A stretch of DNA of 64,000 nucleotides from Salinicoccus sesuvii (lineage in GTDB: Bacteria; Bacillota; Bacilli; Staphylococcales; Salinicoccaceae). Positions 25,403 through 33,798 of this stretch are shown one piece after another. Position numbers and translations under genes: made by a program. The stretch is from the NCBI RefSeq assembly GCF_042648145.1, contig NZ_JBHRWV010000007.1:186001-250000 (forward strand), given 5' to 3'. Each line of letters opens with the position of its first letter. Position 1 is the stretch's first letter. A model generated the notes under the pieces. It searched no databases, had not been told where the DNA came from, and was given only the letters and a program-made list of their open reading frames with translations.

Positions 25403-26508
25403 TATCCAAGATACTCCAGTTCTTTCGCTTCCTTGTAGACGCGATCTATGGTTGCACCGCCGAGACAGATTTCGCCGTCATAAAACACAACCGCCTGACC
25501 GGGTGTGATTGCACGAGCCGCTTCTTTGAACGCGACGTGGAGTGTGCCGTTGTCCATCTTCGTCACAGTGACCGGCTCATCTTCCTGACGATATCTGAAC
25601 TTTGCGGTACATTCGAAGCGATCCGGTACTTCAGTGATAAAATTAATGTCGGATGCTTCCAGGCTTGAGGAATACAATGCCTCATTATGGTAACCTGATA
25701 CAACATAAAGTTCATTCGTTTCAAGGTTCTTACCGGCTACAAAGTACGGCCCACCGTCTCCACCGATGCCAAGACCTTGACGCTGGCCAATTGTGTAATA
25801 CATCAGACCATCATGCTGCCCCTTGTCTTCACCCGTGTCCATATTGATCATACGACCTGGATTTGCTGGCAAGTACCCGCTCAGGAACTCCTTGAAATCG
25901 CGCTCGCCGATAAAACAGATCCCGGTTGAGTCTTTCTTATCCTTCGTTGCAAGATCGTATTCATGTGCGAGCTTCCTGACTTCCTTTTTATCCATGTGGC
26001 CAAGTGGAAACATGACACGAGAGAGCTGTTCTTGAGACAGCTGGTTCAAAAAGTATGTCTGATCCTTATTGCGGTCGACCCCTCTCAGCATAGTCGTGCC
26101 GGTTTCATCATGGGTCACCCGGGCATAGTGGCCGGTTGCAACATAATCAGCACCAAGCTTCATCGCATGATCCAGGAATGCTTTAAATTTAATTTCCTTA
26201 TTGCACATGACATCTGGGTTGGGAGTCCTGCCTTTTTTGTATTCGTCGAGGAAATATTGGAATACACGGTCGTAGTACTCCTTCTCGAAGTTTACCGAGT
26301 AGTATGGTATACCAATCTCCTCGGCAACAAGCCTAACATCCTCATAGTCCTCCGTTGCGGTACAGATACCGAATTCGTCGGTATCATCCCAATTCTTCAT
26401 AAAAATGCCAATGGTATTGTAGCCTTGGTCTTTGAGCAGTTTAGCTGTAACTGAACTGTCCACCCCACCACTCATGCCAACGACGACAGTGATATTTGAA
26501 TTGTCCAT
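25402..26508 (-). CDS. mnmA: tRNA-specific 2-thiouridylase MnmA
   Basis: 368 residues. N-type ATP pyrophosphatase P-loop GMSGGVDSS, catalytic cysteines in the DVMCNKEIKF and STGICFIGERDF contexts, and C-terminal beta domains. It thiolates U34 of tRNA Lys, Glu and Gln, taking sulfur from the cysteine desulfurase encoded upstream. The ATG at 26508 is preferred to a TTG 6 codons upstream because the GGAAAGG site is better spaced. Confidence 0.97.
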   Translation of the reverse strand: MDNSNITVVVGMSGGVDSSVTAKLLKDQGYNTIGIFMKNWDDTDEFGICTATEDYEDVRLVAEEIGIPYYSVNFEKEYYDRVFQYFLDEYKKGRTPNPDVMCNKEIKFKAFLDHAMKLGADYVATGHYARVTHDETGTTMLRGVDRNKDQTYFLNQLSQEQLSRVMFPLGHMDKKEVRKLAHEYDLATKDKKDSTGICFIGERDFKEFLSGYLPANPGRMINMDTGEDKGQHDGLMYYTIGQRQGLGIGGDGGPYFVAGKNLETNELYVVSGYHNEALYSSSLEASDINFITEVPDRFECTAKFRYRQEDEPVTVTKMDNGTLHVAFKEAARAITPGQAVVFYDGEICLGGATIDRVYKEAKELEYLG

Positions 26509-26526
26509 CAGATCATCCCTTTCCAA

Positions 26527-27660
26527 TTACTTCATCAATCTTTCATAAATATCTTTTAGGGCTTCTACAATATGCTCTATATCTTCATCTTCCATCAGGT
26601 AAGAAAAGCTGAACCGGATGGATTTGGTACTTCTTTCTGTTTTACCGTACATTGATTCCAGCACGTGTGAAGGTTCGAGCGTCCCCGCGTGGCACGCCGA
26701 GCCTGCAGATAAATAAATGTCAGCCATATCTAATGCCGTCAGGAGGAATTCCGCCTGCGACCAAGGAAAGTGGATGTTTATAATGTGGCTCACGGACTGA
26801 TTCACATCCCCATTCACTTCAAAAGGCACTTCCGCTGAAATTAATCCGTTTAGAAAACGTTCCTTCAGTTGCATTTCCTTAAGACTTCTTACATTCGACG
26901 TATCCTTGGCACGCTTCATCGCTTCCGCCATCGCCTCAATCCACAGTCCGTTCTCAGTTCCTCCTCTTGCATCGCGCTCCTGGGAACCGCCCGTTATCAT
27001 CGGATCAAGCCTGACATCTTTCGACTTATAGAGTAGACCGATCCCTTTTGGACCATAGATCTTATGACCACTCAGAGATAACAGGTCTGCACCAAGATCC
27101 TTGACATTAACAGCCATATGGCCGAATGCTTGTACTGCGTCAATATGAAGCAGTGCATCGTGCCCGGCGAGAATTTCTCTTACTTCGTAGATCGGTTGCA
27201 TAACACCCGTTTCATTGTTAACGAGCATGATTGAAACAAGTGCCGTATCTTCCCGAAGCGCGCTTTTAAGCGCTTCGGTATCGATGGTGCCATTTTCACG
27301 CGCAGGCAGACAGGTCACATCGACATCTGCAGAAAGGGCCTTAAATGTATTGAGTACTGATGCATGTTCGATTTCTGTCGTTATAATATGCGGCCTGTGA
27401 TGACGTGCGACAATGCCCCGAATTGCCATATTGTTCGCTTCGGTTGCACCGCTCGTAAATATGATTTCGGCAGGGGATGCATTAAGTAGTGACGCAACCT
27501 CGCGTCGCGACTTCTCAAGGTTTGCTTTGGCACGCTTGCCCGCCTTATGAATACTCGAGGGGTTTCCGAACTCATCTGCACCCTCGATCACCTTTCTCAG
27601 AATTTCCTTATCCACCGGCGTTGTTGCTGCATAGTCTGCATAAACTGCCACTTTTATCAC
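26527..27660 (-). CDS. iscS: Cysteine desulfurase (IscS/YrvO type)
   Basis: 377 residues, fold-type I PLP enzyme. YADYAATTPVD at the N-terminus, HIDAVQAFG, the PLP Lys in LSGHKIYGPKG and the active cysteine in SAGSACHAGTLEPS. Being directly upstream of mnmA it is the YrvO-type desulfurase dedicated to tRNA thiolation. Start GTG with GGAGG a few bases upstream. Confidence 0.95.
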   Translation of the reverse strand: MIKVAVYADYAATTPVDKEILRKVIEGADEFGNPSSIHKAGKRAKANLEKSRREVASLLNASPAEIIFTSGATEANNMAIRGIVARHHRPHIITTEIEHASVLNTFKALSADVDVTCLPARENGTIDTEALKSALREDTALVSIMLVNNETGVMQPIYEVREILAGHDALLHIDAVQAFGHMAVNVKDLGADLLSLSGHKIYGPKGIGLLYKSKDVRLDPMITGGSQERDARGGTENGLWIEAMAEAMKRAKDTSNVRSLKEMQLKERFLNGLISAEVPFEVNGDVNQSVSHIINIHFPWSQAEFLLTALDMADIYLSAGSACHAGTLEPSHVLESMYGKTERSTKSIRFSFSYLMEDEDIEHIVEALKDIYERLMK

Positions 27661-27796
27661 CCTGCCTCCGAAATAGCTTTCTTAATACAATATAGCATTT
27701 TAACATGCCACATGAAATTTTTATACTTTCCAAACCGTTTATTAGACAAAATAATTCGGATGGCCGATAATTATTGCCAGACAGGAGGAATTATCA
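27661..27796. promoter_or_regulatory. Divergent region iscS / monooxygenase
   Basis: Contains weak promoter matches: TTTCCA-17-AATAAT on the plus strand towards the monooxygenase and TAAAAT/TATATT -10 candidates on the minus strand towards iscS. The ribosome site AGGAGGA precedes the plus-strand gene. No operator was recognised. Confidence 0.4.
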
Positions 27797-28801
27797 ATGC
27801 CAAAAAAACTGACACCATCCATACTGAACCTTGTCCCTGTACGTGAAGGTACGGGTGCAAGTGAAGCATTCAGTGATATGATTGATCTTGCAAAGCATGT
27901 CGATCAATCCGACTATGCGAGATACTGGGTGGCGGAGCACCATAATACTACTTCAATCGCCTCCTCTGCGACACGACAGCTCATCCATCATATACTGCAC
28001 CACACGGAACATCTGCGTGTCGGCAGTGGCGGTGTTATGCTTCCGAACCATTCGCCGTTGATCGTTGCCGAAGAATTCGGTACGATGCATGCCTTATTCG
28101 GTGATCGACTGGATATCGGACTTGGGCGTGCTCCGGGGACTGATATGCTTACAGCAGGCGCCATCCGTCGGAACAACCACGACGGGGTGTATACGTTCGG
28201 CTCAGAGGTCGAGGAGATCAGACAATACTTGTCTGATGAACCGACCAAAGTCACTGCTTTCCCCGGCCATGGTACGAATATCCCATTATATATACTCGGT
28301 TCATCGACCGATTCTGCACATCTTGCTGCGCGACTGGGTTTACCTTATGCATTTGCAGCGCATTTCGCACCAGATCACATGGAAGAAGCATTCAAGATAT
28401 ACGAGCGGGAATTCGAACCCTCCGAGCAGCTTAACAGCCCTTATAAGATTGCGTGCTTGAATGTCATCTGTGCAGATACAGATGATGCAGCTAAATACCT
28501 CTCGACAACGATGTCTCAGTTCGTCCTTAACGTCGTGCGCGGCGGCAGGAATAAACTGCAGCCGCCGGTAGATGACATGTCACCGCTGTGGCGCCCGCAC
28601 GAGCAGCAGATTGTTGAAAGCCGGTTCCCTGTAGCACTGATGGGATCGGAAGATACAGTACTTGAAAAACTGCGACTATTCCAGAACCAGTACAGTGCTG
28701 ACGAAATCATGGCAGTAAGCTATATATATGATACAGATGCACAGAAGCACTCTTACGATATTTTTGAACGCGTCGTAGCTAAGTATAATGGCACAAAATA
28801 G
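27797..28801 (+). CDS. LLM class flavin-dependent oxidoreductase
   Basis: 334 residues of the bacterial luciferase-like fold. Markers: YWVAEHHNTTSIASSA, LRVGSGGVMLPNHSPLIVAEEFG and LDIGLGRAPGTD, which belong to the subgroup often annotated MsnO8/YwcH. It uses FMNH2 or F420 depending on subgroup; FMN is likely here. The substrate cannot be told. AGGAGGA lies 9 bases before the ATG. A stand-alone plus-strand gene between two minus-strand operons, closed by a bidirectional terminator. Confidence 0.88.
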   Translation: MPKKLTPSILNLVPVREGTGASEAFSDMIDLAKHVDQSDYARYWVAEHHNTTSIASSATRQLIHHILHHTEHLRVGSGGVMLPNHSPLIVAEEFGTMHALFGDRLDIGLGRAPGTDMLTAGAIRRNNHDGVYTFGSEVEEIRQYLSDEPTKVTAFPGHGTNIPLYILGSSTDSAHLAARLGLPYAFAAHFAPDHMEEAFKIYEREFEPSEQLNSPYKIACLNVICADTDDAAKYLSTTMSQFVLNVVRGGRNKLQPPVDDMSPLWRPHEQQIVESRFPVALMGSEDTVLEKLRLFQNQYSADEIMAVSYIYDTDAQKHSYDIFERVVAKYNGTK

Positions 28802-28839
28802 AATATTTTTTCGGAATTACTATAATTCAGTTATAAACT

Positions 28840-28881
28840 GTAAAAGCGCAGTGCAGATTTTCATCTGCACTGCGCTTTTAC
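28840..28881. terminator. Bidirectional terminator
   Basis: A 19-bp perfect stem with a 4-base loop, 5' arm starting GTAAAAGCGCAGTGCAGAT. A-rich and T-rich ends suit both strands. It closes the monooxygenase gene (plus) and the hom-thrC-thrB operon (minus). Confidence 0.9.
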
Positions 28882-29042
28882 GCTGATAATATGGATATTA
28901 CAACAAAAGGCGTCATGGATATGGCGACAAATATAAGCACATTTCTCCACGGAAGCCTTTTGTCATCTCGATTAAGGAAATTGACAGAGATGGAGACGCC
29001 TAGAGTACATAGGAACATCATAAAAAGCTCGATCCATTCCAA
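28878..29042 (-). CDS. 54-residue two-span membrane protein, unknown
   Basis: The reading starts at TTG 29042 with AAAGGAGG 7 bases upstream, the best ribosome site in the threonine operon. The product begins MEWIELFMMFLCTLGVSISV, has a positively charged hinge NRDDKRLPWRN and a second hydrophobic segment ending ISILSA. It lies 17 bases after thrB, and its TAA is in the terminator hairpin, so it is the last gene of the hom operon. I do not recognise the family; a two-helix hairpin with cytoplasmic or external loop is what the sequence shows. Confidence 0.7.
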   Translation of the reverse strand: MEWIELFMMFLCTLGVSISVNFLNRDDKRLPWRNVLIFVAISMTPFVVISILSA

Positions 29043-29059
29043 TGAACCCCCTCCTTTTA

Positions 29060-29929
29060 TTATAAACTGTGTATCTCTACTTTTTCATGTAGACATCCTG
29101 AAACTACCGCAAGCGCATCGATAATTCTGTCTGCATCGGCAACATCACATAACGTCAGAAGACTTGGGCCTGCTCCGCTGATAACAGTAGCATAGGCCCC
29201 TTCCCTAAGCGCTATTTTCTGCACTTCATCGTATTCATTGATCAGCGGCCTGCGGTATGGTTCATGATACAAATCACGCATCATCAACTCACCCATCGAT
29301 TGATAGTCACCATTCACAATCGATAACAGCATGACATTATTAATGGCATTCTGATTAACCGCATCCCGCTTGTCATAGGTCGCAGGTAATGCCGCTCTTG
29401 CCTCATTCGTATCGATTTCATATGGCGGAACACTGACGATCGCTGTAAGGCCTTCAAATGCCACTGTATGATAGTAGAGTCTGCCTGCACCATAGAAACC
29501 GACGAACATGCCACCTGTAATGGCTGGCCCGACATTGTCGGGGTGTCCTTCCAATTCGCTCCCGCACAGCACCTTATCGAAGTCCGACAATTCAAGATTA
29601 CAGAAGCGATCGGCCAGTTCAATACCTGCGATGATAGCGGAAGCAGAACTGCCAAGGCCATGCGTCAAAGGAATTTCACTTCCCATTTTTATTTTGAGTT
29701 GCGGCATCACCTTACCGTATTTCTTGGCAGTCCAGAGGGCAGTTTTAATCACGAGATTCTTCTCGTCGGATGGTAGCACTTTAAGAAATTCATTCTCATA
29801 AGCAATCTGCCACTGATTGCTTTCTTCAGCATCAATATAGAGGAACTTACCGAGTGCAAGTCCCATTGAATCGAAACCTGGTCCAAGATTCGCACTGGTT
29901 GCCGGTACTCTAAACTGATGGACTGGCAT
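29060..29929 (-). CDS. thrB: Homoserine kinase
   Basis: 289 residues, GHMP kinase family. VPATSANLGPGFDSMG near the N-terminus, ATP-loop PLTHGLGSSASAI and a C-terminal VISGAGPSLLTL. Phosphorylates homoserine for ThrC. A longer reading begins 15 codons upstream within thrC; the ATG at 29929 is the family start, overlapping thrC by 20 bases but lacking a recognisable ribosome site, so translation is probably coupled. Confidence 0.95.
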   Translation of the reverse strand: MPVHQFRVPATSANLGPGFDSMGLALGKFLYIDAEESNQWQIAYENEFLKVLPSDEKNLVIKTALWTAKKYGKVMPQLKIKMGSEIPLTHGLGSSASAIIAGIELADRFCNLELSDFDKVLCGSELEGHPDNVGPAITGGMFVGFYGAGRLYYHTVAFEGLTAIVSVPPYEIDTNEARAALPATYDKRDAVNQNAINNVMLLSIVNGDYQSMGELMMRDLYHEPYRRPLINEYDEVQKIALREGAYATVISGAGPSLLTLCDVADADRIIDALAVVSGCLHEKVEIHSL

Positions 29930-30992
29930 CTTGTGAGATGGATTCAATGTATTCGATGATCTGTTTTTCATCATTTGGCAACACCTTCGGTTTCTGGATA
30001 ATCTGGTCGATCGCAGTTTCAGGGTCTTTTAATCCATTGCCTGTCAATACAGTGACAACTGTCGATCCCTTCTCAATTCTACCTGATCTTAAAGAACGGA
30101 GCATGCCGGCGACGCTTGCGTTAGATCCTGGTTCTGCAAAGATGCCTTCCGTACCAGCAAGCAGCTCATATGCTTCAAGAATTTCTTCATCCGTCACTGC
30201 TTCTATTGCGCCTCCGGATTCGTCTCGGGCAGCGACAGCCAGTGCCCAACTTGCTGGATTACCAATCCGGATGGCTGTGGCGATCGTCTCAGGTTGTGGA
30301 ATGATTTCGTCTCTGACAATGGCTGCTGACCCTTCAGCTTGGAATCCGTAAATTTTAGGGAGGCCACATGCATACTTTTCATCGTATTCTTTAAATCCTT
30401 TCCAGTAGGCCGAGATATTCCCTGCATTGCCGACTGGAATTGTCAGGTAGTCCGGCGCTTTGCCAAGTGCATCAACCACTTCAAACGCGGCCGTCTTCTG
30501 TCCTTCGAGCCTGTACGGATTAACTGAATTAACCAGTGTAATATCTTCCCGCTTCTCAGCAATGCCTCGGACAATTCTAAGTGCCTCGTCGAAGTTGCCT
30601 TCTATAGAAACAATTTTTGCACCGTACATCATCGCTTGAGCAAGCTTGCCGAGCGCAATCTTACCTTCCGGAATGACGACGATTGTGTTGAGCCCTGCAC
30701 GGGAGGCGTATGCTGCAGCAGATGCTGAAGTGTTTCCCGTGGACGCACAGATGACTGTATGGGCGCCAGCTTCCTTAGCCTTGGCAACTGCCATGACCAT
30801 CCCCCGATCTTTGAATGATCCTGTTGGGTTGACGCCTTCGACTTTGGCATATAGTTCCGCTTCAAATTTCTCACTCAGTGTATCCAAGCGGATCAGCGGT
30901 GTATCTCCTTCATGCAGTGAGAGCCTCGGTGTATTCTCATTTACGGGAAGCAGTTCAGTATATTCATTAATCAGACCTTGCCAGTTTACCAT
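29910..30992 (-). CDS. thrC: Threonine synthase
   Basis: 360 residues, fold-type II PLP enzyme; PLP-binding Lys in NPTGSFKDRGM, phosphate loop PVGNAGNISA. Converts O-phosphohomoserine to threonine. The ATG at 30992 follows the hom stop by 4 bases with a GGGAA ribosome site; longer upstream readings run through hom and are rejected. Confidence 0.96.
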   Translation of the reverse strand: MVNWQGLINEYTELLPVNENTPRLSLHEGDTPLIRLDTLSEKFEAELYAKVEGVNPTGSFKDRGMVMAVAKAKEAGAHTVICASTGNTSASAAAYASRAGLNTIVVIPEGKIALGKLAQAMMYGAKIVSIEGNFDEALRIVRGIAEKREDITLVNSVNPYRLEGQKTAAFEVVDALGKAPDYLTIPVGNAGNISAYWKGFKEYDEKYACGLPKIYGFQAEGSAAIVRDEIIPQPETIATAIRIGNPASWALAVAARDESGGAIEAVTDEEILEAYELLAGTEGIFAEPGSNASVAGMLRSLRSGRIEKGSTVVTVLTGNGLKDPETAIDQIIQKPKVLPNDEKQIIEYIESISQDASPSV

Positions 30993-30996
30993 GCCA

Positions 30997-32205
30997 TCAA
31001 TTCCCTTCCACTTGGTATATTGCTTTAATATTGTATGCTTCATTACTTTTAAGCTTCTTGAGCAGTGCCTGTCCAACCGGTTCTGTTATTACTGTCGTAT
31101 CGTCTGTAGAATCAACCGGGCTGTAGTCGATATCCATCTCTTCTAAATATCCACCGATATCTGAATCGAAACGAATGTAGTACCTACATGGCTGATCCGA
31201 CATTTTCATTTGAGCAAACTGATCCGGCCTCGGCCCTTTGCAGGCAACGTTTTGATTTTTCATGCAGTTGATCAAGTCGGAGACCACTGCCGAAGCTGTT
31301 TCCATACCCCCGGCACCTGGGCCGTAGAACATCGTCTCACCGACAGCATTGCCCATCACATAGACGGCGTTCTTTTCATATTCCACTGAGGCCAATTGGT
31401 GGTCAGCTGGCAGCAGCACAGGTGCAACTTCAATCGACATACCAACACCGTCGAATTCACTCTTGCCGACAAGCTTCAGTCTAAAGCCCGCCGCCTTAGC
31501 ATTTTTAATATCTTTCAATTGGACATCGCGGATACCTGTGACCGGCACTTCGTCAATGTCCACTTTACGTTCGTACGCGAGGCGCGACAGCAGAACAATC
31601 TTTCGCTGGGCATCAAAGCCATCTACATCATTCGTTGGATCTGCTTCTGCATAGCCTTTCTCCGTTGCTTCTTCAAGTGCTTGTTGATAATCCCAACCGT
31701 CTTTTGTCATTTTAGACAGAATATAATTCGTCGTGCCGTTCAAGATACCCATGACTTTATGTATCCGGTTGGCATTGAGACCATACTCTATTGCGTTTAC
31801 AATCGGTATGCCGCCGGCAATACTTGCTTCGTAGAGTAGACTGGCACCATTATCTTCGGCAACCAAGGATAGTTCATCGATATATTTTGCGAGCATATCC
31901 TTGTTTGCACTCACGACATGAATACCCTTTTTGAGGAACTTAGTAAGGATATCCCGCGTTGCTTCCATGCCACCCATTACTTCTACCACAGTATCTATGT
32001 CGTCAGAATCGAGCAGGGAATTAATATCATCAGTTATGATAGCACCACCGAGATCCACACTCCGCTCTTTATCAACATTATTGACATATACGTGACTGAT
32101 GGTAATTTCTTCGCCGATGAGTCCTGTAATTTTCTCCCTATTCTCCGAGAGTACATCGACGACGCCACATCCTACAGTCCCCATTCCAAGTATCGCCAAA
32201 TTCAT
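30997..32205 (-). CDS. hom: Homoserine dehydrogenase
   Basis: 402 residues. NAD(P)-binding loop GMGTVGCGVV at residues 7-16, catalytic core GGIPIVNAIEYGLNANRI, GILNGTTNYILSKM and DPTNDVDGFDAQRK. The C-terminus (CRYYIRFDSDIGG...) is an ACT-like region that is about 20 residues shorter than usual in Firmicutes, so feedback control by threonine may differ. AAGGTG lies 8 bases before the ATG at 32205. Divergent from aspartokinase. Confidence 0.96.
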   Translation of the reverse strand: MNLAILGMGTVGCGVVDVLSENREKITGLIGEEITISHVYVNNVDKERSVDLGGAIITDDINSLLDSDDIDTVVEVMGGMEATRDILTKFLKKGIHVVSANKDMLAKYIDELSLVAEDNGASLLYEASIAGGIPIVNAIEYGLNANRIHKVMGILNGTTNYILSKMTKDGWDYQQALEEATEKGYAEADPTNDVDGFDAQRKIVLLSRLAYERKVDIDEVPVTGIRDVQLKDIKNAKAAGFRLKLVGKSEFDGVGMSIEVAPVLLPADHQLASVEYEKNAVYVMGNAVGETMFYGPGAGGMETASAVVSDLINCMKNQNVACKGPRPDQFAQMKMSDQPCRYYIRFDSDIGGYLEEMDIDYSPVDSTDDTTVITEPVGQALLKKLKSNEAYNIKAIYQVEGN

Positions 32206-32259
32206 AGTGTGCACACCTTCCTGCATAGATTTAATAGTATAAGACTATATATTAGAGAG

Positions 32260-32274
32260 AAAACTCTCAAAATT
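32260..32274. promoter_or_regulatory. CodY-like palindrome upstream of hom
   Basis: AAAACTCTCAAAATT matches the CodY consensus AATTTTCWGAAAATT at 11 of 15 positions on both strands. An overlapping perfect inverted repeat, GAGAG-AAAA-CTCTC, spans 32255-32268. In an AT-rich region this is suggestive only. Confidence 0.35.
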
Positions 32275-32296
32275 CAAGAAATAATTTAAAAAAAGG

Positions 32297-32325
32297 TACA
32301 CAAGTTTCTAGCTATCCTGTATTAT
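32297..32325 (+). promoter_or_regulatory. Aspartokinase promoter
   Basis: TACACA (32297-32302), 17-base spacer and TATTAT (32320-32325). A second CodY-like box (11 of 15) lies at 32333-32347, just before the gene. Confidence 0.6.
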
Positions 32326-32359
32326 TATTTTTAAATTTCAAAAATTAAGGTGTGAGAAG

Positions 32360-33724
32360 ATGAAAGTAGTCAAGTTTGGCGGCAGTTCACTGTGCAGCGC
32401 AGAACAGATAAAAAAAGTAGCTGACATCATCAAAAGTGATGCAGAACGACGGATTGCGGTCGTCTCTGCACCGGGCAAACGATCAGCCAATGATACAAAG
32501 GTGACGGACATGCTAATTGCGCTACACGTCAACCATACAACTGGATTAGATACTAAAGATGCTATCAGCCGTATCATCGATCGCTATCAATCCATCATTA
32601 ACGGCCTCGAAATCGACGCCGGGCTTCTTGATCAGTTCGAACAGACATTAATCCACCACCTCGACACCATCAAAAGCCGTGACCGGCTGCTGGATGCACT
32701 GAAATCATGTGGTGAGGATTTTAATGCTCAATTGATCAGTGCCTATCTGAATCAGATTGGTGTCCGAGCAGCATACATGTCTCCTAAAGAAGCCGGCATA
32801 CTGGTCACGGACGAACCATCCAATGCCCAGCTGATTGAGTCCTCCTATGATAAATTGAATCACTTGAAGGAAAGTGAGCATGTACTAATCATTCCCGGCT
32901 TTTATGGCGCTTCTGAAAATGATGACATAGTCACATTTCCAAGGGGTGGATCTGATATTACGGGAGCCATCGTTGCGCGCGGTGTGGAAGCAGACCTCTA
33001 TGAGAACTTCACAGATGTCAGCTTCATCTACTCGGCACACCCTGGACTCATTGAAGAGCCCCATGCGATTCGGGAGATTACTTACCGAGAAATGCGCGAA
33101 CTGTCATATGCAGGATTCGGTGTCTTTCACGATGAAGCACTCGCACCAGTATTTAAAAAAGAAATTCCGGTAATGATAAGAAACACGAACGACCCCGGTA
33201 TCGAAGGGACGAAAATTGTCGCAGAACGAGAATTCATTCCGGAAATGCCCGTCATCGGCATCAGCTGTGATGAAGGTTTCACTTCAATTACAATGAACAA
33301 ATACTTGATGAACCGGGAAATCGGATTCACAAGAAGACTGCTGCAAATTCTTGAAGATCACCGCCTATCTTACGAGCATGTCCCCTCAGGTATTGATAAC
33401 CTTTCTGTTATTCTACGCACCCGGCAATTTGATGGTAACTCGAAACTTGAGGATGTGATAGCCGACATCAATGATAAACTGGAACCGGATGCCGTCTATG
33501 TCGAAGATGATCTGGCACTTGTCGTTATTGTCGGTGAAGGAATGAAGGAGCACGTTGGTATTGCAACTAAAACGACAACTGCTCTAAGTGAGAACGACGT
33601 GAATATCCGCATGATTAACCAGGGCGCCTCTGAAATCAGCATGATGTTTGCGGTGGATATTAAAGATGCGCATAAAGCGCTCCGTGCCATCTACAGCAAC
33701 TACTTCAGCGAAATCAAAGGATAG
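32360..33724 (+). CDS. thrD: Aspartokinase (class III, YclM/ThrD type)
   Basis: 454 residues, single polypeptide with kinase domain (VVKFGGSSL at the N-terminus, FPRGGSDITGA near residue 195) and two C-terminal ACT domains (ending ...MINQGASEISMMFAV). It makes aspartyl-phosphate, the first step to threonine, methionine and lysine; class III forms are usually regulated by threonine with lysine. Divergent from hom-thrC-thrB, so it likely serves threonine synthesis. Ribosome site AAGGTGTGAG. Confidence 0.95.
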   Translation: MKVVKFGGSSLCSAEQIKKVADIIKSDAERRIAVVSAPGKRSANDTKVTDMLIALHVNHTTGLDTKDAISRIIDRYQSIINGLEIDAGLLDQFEQTLIHHLDTIKSRDRLLDALKSCGEDFNAQLISAYLNQIGVRAAYMSPKEAGILVTDEPSNAQLIESSYDKLNHLKESEHVLIIPGFYGASENDDIVTFPRGGSDITGAIVARGVEADLYENFTDVSFIYSAHPGLIEEPHAIREITYREMRELSYAGFGVFHDEALAPVFKKEIPVMIRNTNDPGIEGTKIVAEREFIPEMPVIGISCDEGFTSITMNKYLMNREIGFTRRLLQILEDHRLSYEHVPSGIDNLSVILRTRQFDGNSKLEDVIADINDKLEPDAVYVEDDLALVVIVGEGMKEHVGIATKTTTALSENDVNIRMINQGASEISMMFAVDIKDAHKALRAIYSNYFSEIKG

Positions 33725-33798
33725 TAATTAGATGATTGAATCTGCCCCAAAGGGTATACTAGTATAGAGATACTGTATGAAGAAATGGGAGGGGCAGC

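Noticed and set aside
26509..26526. mnmA start at an upstream TTG
   Set aside because: It would give only six extra non-conserved residues and its ribosome site spacing is worse than that of the ATG at 26508.
28891..29124. 77-codon plus-strand ORF downstream of the monooxygenase
   Set aside because: It lacks a ribosome site and overlaps thrB antisense; the minus-strand 54-codon ORF in the same place has a strong ribosome site and operon context.
29930..29974. Longer thrB starting 15 codons upstream
   Set aside because: The extension lies in thrC, has no similarity to homoserine kinases and no ribosome site.
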